Positions 53,376-62,817 are shown, counted from the first letter of the stretch. The stretch: 64,000 nt of DNA from Bacillus vallismortis (GCF_004116955.1 NZ_CP026362.1:1342501-1406500), one strand, 5' to 3'. The notes: generated by a model not told the origin, from the letters alone. Made by a program: numbers and translations.

Positions 53376-53681
53376 AAAAAGCACCTCACCGATTTGTTGT
53401 CATCCTGAATGTAACACGATATTTATCGTTTTACAATAAAAAAGTATTGAAATTGATTATCTTATTATCGTTATATGGAGATTTTTCATTTTAGATAAGC
53501 CAAAAGTCGATTATAAGCAACGAATGACACTGTGTGCTTCAGGCAGCTCGGAGAACAATAAAAGATATGGATTTCCTTTTAGGGATTTATTATGGCTGAA
53601 AAATAGTGTAACAACGATAGGAAGAAATACATCAAAGGATAAGCTGGTGTTCATACTAATGATCAGGAGGTAAACCGGCTT
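53376..53681. other. divergent promoter region yoaS / yoaR
   Basis: About 305 bp with no ORF support. The yoaR ribosome binding site is GATCAGGAGGTAAACCGGCTT. Promoters for both directions are expected here but not clearly assignable. Confidence 0.4.
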
Positions 53682-54644
53682 ATGATACTAATGTGGATCA
53701 CTGGTCTTTTATTATTGGCTCAACCAAGCGAGCCGACTGACAGCTTATCGGTGACACAGCAAGGGCGTACGATAGCTACTGTTACCCGTGATAGCTTTAC
53801 ATTGCCTCTTCCCGGTACCCCGATAATTGACCATGAAAAGTACCGTGAATTCATCAAACAGCTCAATAAGCACATTTATCGTGAGCCGATAAACGCTGTG
53901 CTTAACGATCAGGGAAGCATCGTCCCGGGCAGGGTTGGGTACAGACTTTATCAACAGGCGTTTAGGGAAACGTTTTATGCATTTGTCTATGGCCAAGGCC
54001 CCTCCAAGGTAGAAGTGCCGGAAATAAACATTTATCCGAAAGTTGACAGCGAACTGCTTGCTCACATCAGTACACATCAGCTTGGCCATTACGTAACGTA
54101 TTTTAATGCGAATAATAAAAGCCGCTCACACAATATTTCCCTTTCTGCAAGAGCGATTGACAATCATGTTGTTTTCCCTAATGAAACGTTTTCATTTAAT
54201 CAAGTTGTTGGGATGAGGACTAGAGATAAAGGATATAAAAGTGCACCCATTATTGTTAAAGGTGAGTTGTCTGAAGGTGTAGGCGGAGGGATTTGCCAGG
54301 TATCATCAACACTATATAATGCAGTCGATCGCGCGGGACTGCGAATCGTTCAGCGTTATTCTCATACAAGAAGCGTGCCATATGTTCCGCCTGGACGCGA
54401 TGCGACAGTAAGCTGGGGAGGTCCTGACTTTCTCTTTCAAAACCAATATAACCAGCCAATACTCATTCGGGCCAAACGGCGTGGGGGAAGTATGGTTGTT
54501 ACGCTTTACTCTTCTGATATGATCAATAACAAACTGAGAAACGTTCCTAATGCACCATCTCAAATACCGAAAGAAATAAATGTTGAGCGGCAATTGGATG
54601 CCTTTATTGGAGAACCAACTAAAAAAGAAAGAAGGGATAAATGA
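53682..54644 (+). CDS. yoaR: VanW-family protein YoaR
   Basis: A 320-aa protein with a short N-terminal hydrophobic segment (MILMWITGLLLLAQP) that may act as signal or anchor, a beta-rich middle, and a C-terminal VanW domain. The VanW hallmark is clear: GELSEGVGGGICQVSSTLYNAVDRAGL, with the Cys in GGICQVSSTLY, followed by RYSHTRSVPYVPPGRDATVSWGGPDF. VanW proteins occur in vancomycin B-type clusters and in many Bacillus envelope genes; the fold is related to L,D-transpeptidase accessory proteins. Function unproven. The next gene begins 1 nt after the stop. Confidence 0.82.
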   Translation: MILMWITGLLLLAQPSEPTDSLSVTQQGRTIATVTRDSFTLPLPGTPIIDHEKYREFIKQLNKHIYREPINAVLNDQGSIVPGRVGYRLYQQAFRETFYAFVYGQGPSKVEVPEINIYPKVDSELLAHISTHQLGHYVTYFNANNKSRSHNISLSARAIDNHVVFPNETFSFNQVVGMRTRDKGYKSAPIIVKGELSEGVGGGICQVSSTLYNAVDRAGLRIVQRYSHTRSVPYVPPGRDATVSWGGPDFLFQNQYNQPILIRAKRRGGSMVVTLYSSDMINNKLRNVPNAPSQIPKEINVERQLDAFIGEPTKKERRDK

Positions 54645-54645
54645 A

Positions 54646-55140
54646 GTGAAGAACGTATTATTTTTCTTATGTGTTTTATTATTTTCATTTCATTTTGCTC
54701 AACCAAAAACATACGCCCTGACTTTTTCTGTGTTACCCATTACACAAAAAACAGAACAGTGGTCAGTACAAGTAAGTGAAGCAAAAAATGTAAAGGGATT
54801 AGCGCGTCCTAAGAAAGGGGTATATCATGTATATTCCTTGGAAGTCAAAAACATAGGGAAGGAAGCGGCTACGGTGGATGTGCAATTGTATCGAAATGAT
54901 CCTGACTCAATCACAAGGTTTTCGCTTTTTGGATGCCCTAATGAAAATGGTATAAATCAAATAGAAGAGGCTAAAACGTTAGCTCAAAGTTTAAACGATG
55001 GCTCGCCGTTGAGGTTTAATCATTTTATGCTGGCAAATAAGGCTTCAGAGTTAGAAGTGGTGATTATTTGGACGCAAAAAGGGCAGGAAGGGCGCCATTT
55101 AAAACAGAGCTTTACATTCACTGAAGACGGCGGACATTAG
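54646..55140 (+). CDS. secreted protein of unknown function, 164 aa
   Basis: A GTG start at 54646 follows AAGAAGGGATAAATGAA, the ribosome binding site lying in the end of yoaR, so the two are coupled. The first 25 residues (MKNVLFFLCVLLFSFHFAQPKTYA) are a signal peptide. The remainder reads as a beta-sandwich (WSVQVSEAKNVKG, YHVYSLEVKNIGKEAATVDVQLYRNDP, SELEVVIIWTQKGQEGRHLKQSFTFTED), reminiscent of Bacillus FixG/DUF-type Ig-like extracellular domains. No catalytic motif. Probably works with YoaR at the cell surface. Confidence 0.62.
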   Translation: MKNVLFFLCVLLFSFHFAQPKTYALTFSVLPITQKTEQWSVQVSEAKNVKGLARPKKGVYHVYSLEVKNIGKEAATVDVQLYRNDPDSITRFSLFGCPNENGINQIEEAKTLAQSLNDGSPLRFNHFMLANKASELEVVIIWTQKGQEGRHLKQSFTFTEDGGH

Positions 55141-55220
55141 GCGTATAAGCAGCTTGTTTTAAAATTTGCCAGTCAATGAAATAGTGTTTTTAACTTTATA
55201 TAGAGAGAATATTAATCAGG

Positions 55221-55472
55221 ATGAAGCTCCTGGTGAGGAAGAAAGGAGAGAGTAACAAAAAAAGATGGGATGATTTGATGATTAGATCCATTACTTTGCC
55301 TGAGGAAAAAACGAAAATCACAGTCGGAAAACCAATCAAAGAAGAGTCGAACGTCAAAGTTACTGCCATCTTTGACTACAGAGAAGAACCAGAGGAGGCA
55401 TTTTGGATACATTTATCCGATGGAAGTGAAATGTTTGTTGATAATCACAAAGTCTTTATTGAATACCAATAG
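55221..55472 (+). CDS. small conserved-looking protein, 64-83 aa, start uncertain
   Basis: The frame ends ...SDGSEMFVDNHKVFIEYQ. The confident part starts near M(55278): MIRSITLPEEKTKITVGKPI..., a likely small beta barrel (VKVTAIFDYREEPEEAFWIHLSDGSEMFVDNHKVFI). The upstream residues MKLLVRKKGESNKKRWDD are basic and may not be translated. A GAAAGGAGAG site lies between the two candidate starts but at the wrong spacing for either. No family recognised. Confidence 0.45.
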   Translation: MKLLVRKKGESNKKRWDDLMIRSITLPEEKTKITVGKPIKEESNVKVTAIFDYREEPEEAFWIHLSDGSEMFVDNHKVFIEYQ

Positions 55473-55565
55473 AGAAAGTAAGAAATAAACAGCAGTTGAA
55501 TCACTTTCTGCGCGTTTTGGTTTGAAGTTGTACAGAGCAGACTGGCATGCCTTCAATAGCACCAG

Positions 55566-55928
55566 TTAATCATGAAAGCCATTGATTTCAAAATTTTCTA
55601 TGTCGAGATTTAGGCTTTTCAATTGTTTCAACAAAACGTCAAATTTTAAGCAATCACCATTTTTGAATTCATCTGGAATAACTTCAGGGTGAGAAGTTTT
55701 CATCCCGGATTCAATCCACTGTTTGCGATACAATTGAAATGCAGCCTCAATTAAATAATCTGGCGTTACAATATAGCCTAATCTCACATCATGATCCTCA
55801 CTGTAGCCAAACTCAAAATCACAACATGGACAAATGTCAAACGTTTTTTGATACTCGCCTTTATACAGAGGATTTTGAACTAATCCTTTAAATCCGCAAA
55901 TTAAACATAAATATAACTTTTTCACCAA
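55566..55928 (-). CDS. zinc-ribbon-like CPCC protein, 120 aa
   Basis: Two cysteine pairs (CLIC at 8-11 and CPCC at 33-36 in KTFDICPCCDFEFGYSEDHD) probably bind one zinc. The rest is helical and acidic (LIEAAFQLYRKQWIESGMKT, CLKFDVLLKQLKSLNLDIENFEI). Similar cysteine-rich CPCC proteins occur singly in Bacillus, often near toxin-immunity loci, and some are listed as immunity proteins. No partner toxin is visible here. The start has GGGGAATGAAAATTG-like sequence upstream. Confidence 0.55.
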   Translation of the reverse strand: MVKKLYLCLICGFKGLVQNPLYKGEYQKTFDICPCCDFEFGYSEDHDVRLGYIVTPDYLIEAAFQLYRKQWIESGMKTSHPEVIPDEFKNGDCLKFDVLLKQLKSLNLDIENFEINGFHD

Positions 55929-56263
55929 TTTTCATTCCCCTTTTACTTGTTATATATTTTTATGCGCCGTAGCAAATGGTGCTTCGAACAAAGAAATGTA
56001 GAGTACTGCATTTAAATCATAATAATATAATTGTTTTATTTTTCCATATTACGAATTGTTTATCATCCAAAGAAAAGTGCAATTCAACTTTCCTAAGAGA
56101 TACGAAGAGGAGAAAAAATAAGAATAGAAGAAGGTTTTTTATGTCATTGGCAAAATAGAAGAAAGAAGAAGTGGTATTCATTCATTAGTCATGAATAGTA
56201 AGTGTTCCAGCAAAATAGAAGTGAAATGTTATGTAATGATTTTAAAGGAGGGAAGAAGAGGTG
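55929..56263. other. AT-rich intergenic region before the yoaP remnant
   Basis: About 330 bp, very AT-rich, with no supported gene. A short repeated string GCAAAATAGAAG occurs at about 56149 and 56211. Confidence 0.4.
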
Positions 56264-56640
56264 ATGTGCTACATTGAAATCACAAAGGACAATATTGATG
56301 ACAACCATATTTGCTGTGCATTAGGTGCGAAACAGTATAATAGCGCCGTCAATGAAAAGAAGAGGTGGCTTAAAGCCCGAATGGATGAAGGGTTGGTGTT
56401 CTATCGTTTAAACGAACGGGCAAAAGTCTTTATTGAATACATACCTGCAGATCATGCATGGGTGCCTATTAAAGCGCCTAATTTTATGTATATTAATTGT
56501 CTGTGGGTATCTGGCAGATATAAAAATAACGGTCATGCGAAACGATTGTTGGACAAATGTATAGGAAGATGCGAAAACTCGCGGGATGGATGGGATTTTC
56601 CATATCGCAGGGAAGAAAAAACTTCCTTAAAACAAACAAA
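56264..56640 (+). pseudogene. yoaP: broken GNAT acetyltransferase gene yoaP (frameshift and 3' loss)
   Basis: The first 100 residues match YoaP: CYIEITKDNIDDNHICCALG, KKRWLKARMDEGLVFYRLNE, KAPNFMYINCLWVSGRYKNNGHAKRLLDKCI, including the GNAT acetyl-CoA loop (YKNNGHA). Then the frame shifts: one extra base near 56563 turns EDAKTRGMDGIFHIAGKKKL into GRCENSRDGWDF. Restoring it reads only to a TAA at 56638-56640, where the YoaP protein I recall goes on for a further ~130 residues. So the C-terminal half has been lost. Ribosome binding site AAAGGAGGGAAGAGGTG is still intact. Confidence 0.75.
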
Positions 56641-56801
56641 GATTATGATATAAGTTCTACTTTTGTGTTTATCACGATTGAATCTAAGCTCAAAAAGGAT
56701 AAAGTAGCCATCAGTAGGATCATTGGCTCTTTTTTATTGCCATTTTAGTAACATTTTGATCTCATTTCTCTACTAAAAGAATAAGGGAAGTGAGGAAAAA
56801 C

Positions 56802-57299
56802 ATGAGAAAAAAGAACAACATGAAAAAATGGCTATTGATAATTGCTGTATTTGTGGTGATCTTCACCGTATCAATCTTTGTCATAATGTCAGGGAACAAA
56901 GTGAAATATGAGGGCAGCGGAAAAAGCGGATTATGGTTTTCCAACATTGAAAAATCAGACAAAAACTCAATTGGACCAAATTACTTTCTAAATTTGTATT
57001 GGCAGGGGAGTAAGAAGGATGAAAAAAGGACTGTTGTTTCAAAAATCACCTTGTACATAGATGGCAAAAAGTATGATGACAGGGAAGATTATGATTTATC
57101 AGAGTATACAGGTGAAGAAATGCCAGAGGGAGGTCAAATGCCAGACCACATCGCTACCTTTGACTTTATGCCTGAAGAGGAAGTAATAGGACATGATCTA
57201 TTAGTTAAAGTAGAGTGGAAGACAGGCGGCAAAAAACAAACAGAGGATATAAAATTATATAAGAAAACATGTATTAAAAGAGAGCCAAAAGTTGACTGA
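56802..57299 (+). CDS. membrane-anchored protein of unknown function, 165 aa
   Basis: Starts at ATG 56802 (GAAGTGAGGAAAAAC upstream); a GTG at 56790 would add four basic residues. A basic N-terminus and one membrane helix (KKWLLIIAVFVVIFTVSIFVIMSG) are followed by an extracytoplasmic beta-rich domain (VKYEGSGKSGLWFSNIEKSD, TVVSKITLYIDGKKYDD, DHIATFDFMPEEEVIGHDLLVKVEWKTGGKKQTEDIKLYK). No family is recognised. A long hairpin lies about 105 bp downstream. Confidence 0.6.
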   Translation: MRKKNNMKKWLLIIAVFVVIFTVSIFVIMSGNKVKYEGSGKSGLWFSNIEKSDKNSIGPNYFLNLYWQGSKKDEKRTVVSKITLYIDGKKYDDREDYDLSEYTGEEMPEGGQMPDHIATFDFMPEEEVIGHDLLVKVEWKTGGKKQTEDIKLYKKTCIKREPKVD

Positions 57300-57403
57300 A
57301 TGTCTTCACTGGAGGCGACTGATTCAAAGCCCATTCATGGTTTAAGGATTGAATTCAATCCAGTTGTTACAAAACACTTTGCTTTTCTGCAAAGGACTTA
57401 GTT

Positions 57404-57455
57404 TTAATAAGCAATGTAAACCCTATTGTCTAAAGGGATCTACATTGCTTATTAA
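57404..57455. repeat. long inverted repeat (15-bp perfect arms)
   Basis: TTAATAAGCAATGTA pairs exactly with TACATTGCTTATTAA; inside, CCCT pairs with AGGG, making a continuous hairpin of about 20 bp. There is no strong U-tract on either side. It could act as a terminator for either neighbour. Confidence 0.6.
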
Positions 57456-57585
57456 CAGTTTACATAATAATATTATTGTGTTAATTCATTTGAATTAACT
57501 AATTGATCTTTGTACTAAAGTTTCACAATGAATTAGTGGGTAGGCACTAAGAAAATAAAGCTTGTTCACATAATATGTAAGCCGA

Positions 57586-58268
57586 CTACCCTCCATTCTG
57601 TGCATCAAGAAGCTCAGGTGAATTGTTTTTAGGTGAGTTTACTAATGACGAAACCTGGTATGCTTCCATGTCATCAGCATCGTAGGGCTTCAGTAAGGTT
57701 GCAGATGAGCAGGTTCTGTATGTGAAGGATTCAGCCACTCTTTTTCATCCCCATGTGTCAGTATAACCGGCATTCGGTCGTGTATATCTTTCATGAACTC
57801 ATTAGGTGTAGTTGTTATGATTGTGCAGGTGCCAAGAGGAGTCCCTTGAGGTGTTTTCCACACTTCATATAACCCGGCAAACGCAAAAAGAGCGGATGAT
57901 TTCAATTTGATCCGGATCGGAATTTTGGTTTTGGGATCAAGCCGTTTCCATTCATAAAAACTGTCCGCCGGAATCATACAGCGTTTGCTGACAAGCGGTT
58001 TTCGAAACGCCGGCTTCTCAGTTAATGTTTCAGCCCGAGCATTGATCATTTTATAACCGACCTTTTCATCCTTTGCCCACGGAGGGATAAGACCCCATCT
58101 AAGCTTGCCTAAGCGCTGATTTGATCCATCACTGATGATTGCCAAGATGTTTTGTGAAGGTGCAATATTATAGCTTAGACGGTATTCGGCTTTAGGGAAA
58201 AATTGATCGCTGTCAAACTGGTCAATAATATCATCAAATGCAGAGAACAAAGTAAACCGGCCGCACAT
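57586..58268 (-). pseudogene. yoaM: SRAP/HMCES-family peptidase gene yoaM with a C-terminal frameshift
   Basis: The product starts MCGRFTLFSAFDDIIDQFD; Cys2 is the residue that crosslinks to abasic sites in SRAP proteins (YedK/HMCES). Other motifs are intact: YNIAPSQ, LRWGLIPPWAKD, INARAETLTEKPAFR, RCMIPADSFYEWK and HDRMPVIL. After AHLQ the frame breaks: a missing base near 57705 gives PY and a stop at 57690. Restoring it continues LLKPYDADDMEAYQVSSLVN to a stop at 57586, about 227 aa, the length I recall for 168 YoaM. The shortened protein still holds all active-site residues, so it may remain functional. Confidence 0.8.
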
Positions 58269-58501
58269 ATCCATCATCCTTTTTTGTATTTTTAAATAGT
58301 GTACAGGTTGGATCCATGAAAATCAAAAAACGAAATGAGCTCTGCAGGTTAACTTGAAGGTAAAGATTGATGGATCATTGTATTGATTCTGTTTATAGCT
58401 TTTAAGATTCTGTAAATTTGATTGAATGGGGTTTCCGCTATTTATATAATGACTTTGCAGCTTGGATTTTACATAACGAATGCGATAAGGGGGAAAGTGA
58501 A

Positions 58502-59218
58502 ATGAAAAAAACTTCGTTTGCTGTTTTGATGTCATTTCTCTGTTTTATCAGCTTGGTTCCAACAGTTGATGCTGCTGTCATTGATCATGACAAAGTCGTA
58601 GGTTTCAATGAAGTTGTCCCAACTACTATTTCTCAAAAGGCAGAAAAAAAGTTTCAGCCGTATTTGAAGGTTTATAGCGGCTGTGTGCCCTTTCCGGCGG
58701 TAGATGCACAAGGCAATACAAGTGGCGGGTTACAGCCATCTGGATCGTCTAAAGGAGATTGCAGCAAACATACCGGACAAGTTTATTCACGTTCAACTTG
58801 GTACAATGGCGTGTGGGCAATTATGTATGCTTGGTATTTTCCAAAGGATGAGCCTTCACCAGGTCTGGGTCATAGACATGACTGGGAAGGAATTGTAGTG
58901 TGGGTCGACAATCCGTCTAACCAAAATGCAAACGTTTTATCCATTGCATACTCCGGACATGGGAAATTCACGAATGTTCAGCCAAATGAAAGAAATATGA
59001 AGGATACACATCCATTAATTGCGTACAACAGCACATGGCCCATAAACCATGAGTTGCATATTAGTGATCAAGTAGGGGGCACTCAGCCATTAATCGGGTG
59101 GGAAGACTTAACACCGGCAGCGAGGAATGCTCTGAATACAACGGATTTCGGTAAAGCGAATGTCCCTTTTAATGACCCTAATTTCACGAATCATTTAGAA
59201 AAGGCCTGGTTTAGATAA
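58502..59218 (+). CDS. NPP1 / necrosis-and-ethylene-inducing-like protein (NLP)
   Basis: A 238-aa secreted cytolysin-type protein. The signal peptide is residues 1-24 (SLVPTVDAA). The NLP heptapeptide GHRHDWE is at 123-129, preceded by the other conserved block YAWYFPKD, and two cysteines (C61, C87) can form the type-1 disulfide. NLPs bind plant sphingolipids (GIPC) and trigger necrosis or immunity; bacterial forms occur in Bacillus and Pectobacterium. The ATG at 58502 follows AAGGGGGAAAGTGA. It sits with pelB and exlX, both plant-wall active. I do not recall it at this site in 168. Confidence 0.9.
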   Translation: MKKTSFAVLMSFLCFISLVPTVDAAVIDHDKVVGFNEVVPTTISQKAEKKFQPYLKVYSGCVPFPAVDAQGNTSGGLQPSGSSKGDCSKHTGQVYSRSTWYNGVWAIMYAWYFPKDEPSPGLGHRHDWEGIVVWVDNPSNQNANVLSIAYSGHGKFTNVQPNERNMKDTHPLIAYNSTWPINHELHISDQVGGTQPLIGWEDLTPAARNALNTTDFGKANVPFNDPNFTNHLEKAWFR

Positions 59219-59886
59219 TGCATAATGTAGCATGCTGGATTTGACATTAGATTTTTTTGAGCATGTTCATGACAAGATGCATAAAGTTTATATTGATTAG
59301 CAGAAGCGCTGCGCTGATGATGTAGAGCTACAAGAGAGGATTGTAAGGATGTAAACGTTAAAGGTAGTGCGGTTATCAATGTAAAGAGCTGTACGCGCAC
59401 GAAAAAAGGGTTAAATGTAAAGGCCGGTTTAAAAACTTGGGCCTTTTTTTAATGAATTGGTGTCTGGAGAATGAACAATTGGAGCAGTTCCGAAGGCAAT
59501 GTTAGTTGAAAATGCTAACAGCAATATTTACAGATAGAAACAGGCTTTTTTGTATCAGCCCTTTATTAACCTCCAGAGTGTGTTATTGATCTAGTATCAT
59601 TGTTAGCGCCGGTTGCCTCAAATTACAATACCGGACAAACCATATTAAAGTGATGGCGGTCTAGTTTATAAAAACGAATTCACATGTGAATAGAAGAATT
59701 GATAGTAAAACATTGTTTGAGCCGATTCTTTTTATTCTATTTACTTGCGATAAACTGGTATAATAAAAAATCGATTGGGACGTTGTGGCGAAAAAGAACA
59801 TAAGCTTTTTGGCAAGAATGGTTAGACTGGTCCTGGACTTGAGCTTGAGGGAGGCAATAAAACCGCTTGAAAATACCCTATAAGCG
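59219..59886. other. gene-poor region between the NLP gene and pelB
   Basis: About 670 bp. A terminator-like stem AAGGCC...GGCCTT plus seven T residues lies at 59420-59450. An open stretch in front of it (reading DVNVKGSAVINVKSCTRTKK) has no start and may be the tail of a lost gene. No other gene is supported. In 168 this position holds other genes (yoaN/oxdD side), so this is probably a replacement scar. Confidence 0.4.
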
Positions 59887-59924
59887 AAAAAAGAGGCTCG
59901 GCGTTTTTTACGCAGGCCTCTTTT
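59887..59924 (-). terminator. terminator of pelB (bidirectional)
   Basis: AAAAGAGGC pairs with GCCTCTTTT, with an inner GCG/CGC pair. T-runs are present in both directions. It ends 4 bp before the pelB stop codon. Confidence 0.8.
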
Positions 59925-59927
59925 GTG

Positions 59928-60968
59928 TCAGTAGCCAAATACCAGTGTTGTACTTTGTGAACCGGCATATTTCGTGACAAATTCTTTTGTATATTGCGGC
60001 GTTTGGACACGGTAGCTATAGTTAGAGCCGGGATTCCATGAAGTCAGCGGAGAGGTTTGCTTGTTTAGAGACGGATAGCTGCCTATATCCTTGAAATAGC
60101 CAGTGCCCTTGTCATCTAGGATTCCGCCTTTTTCACTGCCTTTCCCGAAGTAATTATATTCGGAATATATTCTTGCTTTTGTGGCAATAGTAATTGCCTG
60201 GTTAAAGTTGTTGCTGTAATTGTTTTTAACATGAAAGTATCCGTATCTCATGAGGCCCGGGCCTCTTACATACAAGTTCTCAAAATAATTGTTGGCGATT
60301 GTCATATGGGGATAGCCGTCATATTGATGCTGTGAATCATCTGGGTATCCCAAAATTAGACCATATTTATGATTCGCGAATTTTGAGTTGCTGATCGTGA
60401 TATAATCCGCTGATTTTCCGATATAAAGGAGCTTGTCCAAATCACTTCCGCTTGCGCTGTAACTGTGGCCTGAGAATGTGACGTGGTCAATCCAATAGTT
60501 GATGCCAGAATCTAAATAAAGCTGGATATCGTTATTTCCGTTAATCTGCGGACTGTGTTCGAATGTCAGATTTTGAAAAATGACGTTTCCTGATGCAGAT
60601 GAAGTTGTTAAATAAATGTTCTTCAGCGTTTTTTTCGCGTAAGAGCCTACGAGTGTTTTGTTTGAGCCAATGGTGACTGTTGTCTTCGAAGATGCGGAAA
60701 GATCATTTTGAAGCACTAAAATTTTCGGAGTGGAACCTCCTATATGGGTTTTTAAATCATTAACGCTTTGAATGTAAACAATTTGGCCGTTTTTTCCGCC
60801 CGTTGTGCTTGCTTTAGAAATGCCTTTTTCATTTTTAGCATTTCCGGCAAATCCTAAAAGGCCATTCGTCGAGGTATTTGGAAAATCAACAGCTCCAAAT
60901 GCTTTTCCAGGCAAGAGAACCAAAAACAAACTAAACACGGCGAACCATAAACAAAATCGTTTCAGCAT
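59928..60968 (-). CDS. pelB: pectin lyase PelB (PL1 family)
   Basis: A 346-aa secreted right-handed beta-helix lyase of polysaccharide lyase family 1. The signal peptide is [25 protein letters not shown]. Family motifs include [13 protein letters not shown] (the vWiDH region) and the catalytic-Arg segment [25 protein letters not shown]. The repeated Ser/Asn/Gly turns fit parallel beta-helix coils. It cleaves methyl-esterified pectin by beta-elimination. ATG preceded by GAAAGGGGCAGATT. It lies beside other plant-wall genes. Confidence 0.92.
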   Translation of the reverse strand: MLKRFCLWFAVFSLFLVLLPGKAFGAVDFPNTSTNGLLGFAGNAKNEKGISKASTTGGKNGQIVYIQSVNDLKTHIGGSTPKILVLQNDLSASSKTTVTIGSNKTLVGSYAKKTLKNIYLTTSSASGNVIFQNLTFEHSPQINGNNDIQLYLDSGINYWIDHVTFSGHSYSASGSDLDKLLYIGKSADYITISNSKFANHKYGLILGYPDDSQHQYDGYPHMTIANNYFENLYVRGPGLMRYGYFHVKNNYSNNFNQAITIATKARIYSEYNYFGKGSEKGGILDDKGTGYFKDIGSYPSLNKQTSPLTSWNPGSNYSYRVQTPQYTKEFVTKYAGSQSTTLVFGY

Positions 60969-61134
60969 AATCTGCCCCTTTCAATTAAATTTCCTTGCGG
61001 AGATTATTATTACAGGTAATGGAATGGAATAATAGGTTCTATCTTCCTAATTAAAGCCGGGTTATGAAAAAATAAACAGATTTTTCGTTAAAAACATACT
61101 CTCAATTGAAATAGAAGAAGGGATTGATACACCG

Positions 61135-61812
61135 TTGACTGCAGCAGCTTATCGAAACACCTTGCTTTCACTTTTATGTTTAACAGCTGGAATCGTGGAT
61201 GTAATCGGGTATTTAAGCCTGGGACATGTATTTACAGCGAATATGACTGGGAATATTGTATTGTTGGGGTTGGCGATCGGCAAATCCCTTGAGGTCACAG
61301 TTTTTCATTCTTTGACTGCGCTAATCGGATTTATATGTGGCGTCATTATATCAACACTGATTGTCGGAAAGGCAGAAAATACCCTGTGGCCTACTGCGGT
61401 GACAAAAGCGCTGGCACTTGAAGCATTCATTTTGTTTATCTTTGCTTGTCTTTCTTTTTATTCGGCTTTTGTTCCTGTATACATCCTTATTATTCTCATG
61501 AGCATATCCATGGGGATTCAAACCATCGCAGCTAAAAAGCTGGGAATCGCCGGTATTTCTTCAACTGTGTTGACTGGAACACTGGCTTCTCTTTTAGAGG
61601 ATTTGTCCGGCCGTTTGTTTTTTAAGAAGCAGAAGAAGGCTTTTGTAAGAGACGCTGTGTTGCGAGCGCTGGCTATTATCTTATATTGTGTGGGGGCTAT
61701 TATTGTAGCTTTAGCTGAGCCTGATTTTTATCACATCATCATTTGGGTTCCGATCGTGATGATATTTGGCATCATGCTGACAGCTAAGTTGAAACTGAGC
61801 GGGAAAAAATAA
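61135..61812 (+). CDS. yoaK: DUF1275 membrane protein YoaK
   Basis: A 225-aa protein with six membrane helices. DUF1275 signature: CLTAGIVDVIGYLSLGHVFTANMTGNIVLLGLAIG, then SISMGIQTIAAKKLGIAGISSTVLTGTLASL. It starts at a TTG (61135) with GAAGGGATTGATACACCG upstream. Length equals 168 YoaK. Function unknown. It is divergent from pelB and in line with exlX. Confidence 0.87.
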   Translation: MTAAAYRNTLLSLLCLTAGIVDVIGYLSLGHVFTANMTGNIVLLGLAIGKSLEVTVFHSLTALIGFICGVIISTLIVGKAENTLWPTAVTKALALEAFILFIFACLSFYSAFVPVYILIILMSISMGIQTIAAKKLGIAGISSTVLTGTLASLLEDLSGRLFFKKQKKAFVRDAVLRALAIILYCVGAIIVALAEPDFYHIIIWVPIVMIFGIMLTAKLKLSGKK

Positions 61813-62073
61813 AAGCAGTTACCAGATGAGCAGCTTGTTTCATGTCGCAAAGGGCTATAGGAATGCGGCACAGTAAATAAAAATATGAAATTCGACTGGC
61901 ATGCACACTCATTCATTTGTATGGTTTTTTCAGGAACATCCTACCTTTGATATATGAATGATAGTGAATCTGTCTTAAAACAATCTATGAATCTATTTCC
62001 TCTTTCAAACCAGATGATTGAGCTTTAAAATGATAATGATTCTCATTTAAAGCCTGGATTGAGGAGGACATGC

Positions 62074-62772
62074 ATGAAAAAGAATATCAGTGCTATTGTC
62101 GGTGTGGTTTTATTGATGCTCATTTGTTTTTCCCCGCAAGCTTCGGCAGCATATGACGATCTGCATGAGGGGTATGCAACGTATACAGGATCGGGTTATT
62201 CAGGAGGGGCTTTCCTGCTGGATCCCATTCCTTCTGATATGGAGATTGCTGCAATCAATCCGGCAGACCTCAACTACGGGGGAGTGAAAGCGGCACTTGC
62301 AGGCTCGTATTTGGAAGTCGAAGGGCCAAAAGGAAAAACCATTGTCTACGTTACCGACCTGTATCCTGAAGGCGCTCGGGGAGCTCTCGACCTGTCACCT
62401 AATGCTTTCCGTAAAATCGGCAATATGAAAGATGGAAAAATCAATATCAAATGGCGTGTTGTCAAAGCTCCAATCACAGGACATTTCACGTACAAGATTA
62501 AAGAAGGCAGCAGCAGGTGGTGGGCGGCAATCCAAGTCAGAAATCACAAGTATCCGGTTATGAAAATGGAATATGCTAAGGATGGAAAGTGGATCAACAT
62601 GGAAAAAATGGACTATAACCATTTTGTCAGCACCAATCTAGGGACAGGCTCTCTCACAGTCAGAATCACTGACATCCGCGGGAAAGTCGTGAAAGACACC
62701 ATTCCGAAGCTGCCTGAAAGCGGAACGTCCAATGCATATACAGTGCCGGGCCATGTACAGTTTCCTGAATAA
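62074..62772 (+). CDS. exlX: bacterial expansin ExlX (YoaJ)
   Basis: A 232-aa secreted expansin that loosens plant cell walls without hydrolysis. The signal peptide is residues 1-25 (CFSPQASA). Domain D1 (six-stranded double-psi barrel) starts DDLHEGYATYTGSGYSGGAF and carries the key Asp in VYVTDLYPEGARGALDLSP. Domain D2 is the carbohydrate-binding module (CBM63) with the aromatic platform in RWWAAIQVRNHKYPV (W-W and Y). The ATG at 62074 has GAGGAGGACATGC upstream. Expansin binds cellulose and peptidoglycan. It fits the plant-interaction set here. Confidence 0.96.
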   Translation: MKKNISAIVGVVLLMLICFSPQASAAYDDLHEGYATYTGSGYSGGAFLLDPIPSDMEIAAINPADLNYGGVKAALAGSYLEVEGPKGKTIVYVTDLYPEGARGALDLSPNAFRKIGNMKDGKINIKWRVVKAPITGHFTYKIKEGSSRWWAAIQVRNHKYPVMKMEYAKDGKWINMEKMDYNHFVSTNLGTGSLTVRITDIRGKVVKDTIPKLPESGTSNAYTVPGHVQFPE

Positions 62773-62781
62773 AAAGCACGA

Positions 62782-62810
62782 AACAGCGGATCTTATCCCG
62801 CTGTTTTTTT
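62782..62810 (+). terminator. terminator of exlX
   Basis: AACAGCGG / CCGCTGTT stem with an 8-nt loop followed by five to seven T residues. Confidence 0.85.
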
Positions 62811-62817
62811 ATTTTCC

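Noticed and set aside
55976..56158. 60-codon ORF in the AT-rich region before yoaP
   Set aside because: Basic, low-complexity translation without a ribosome binding site.
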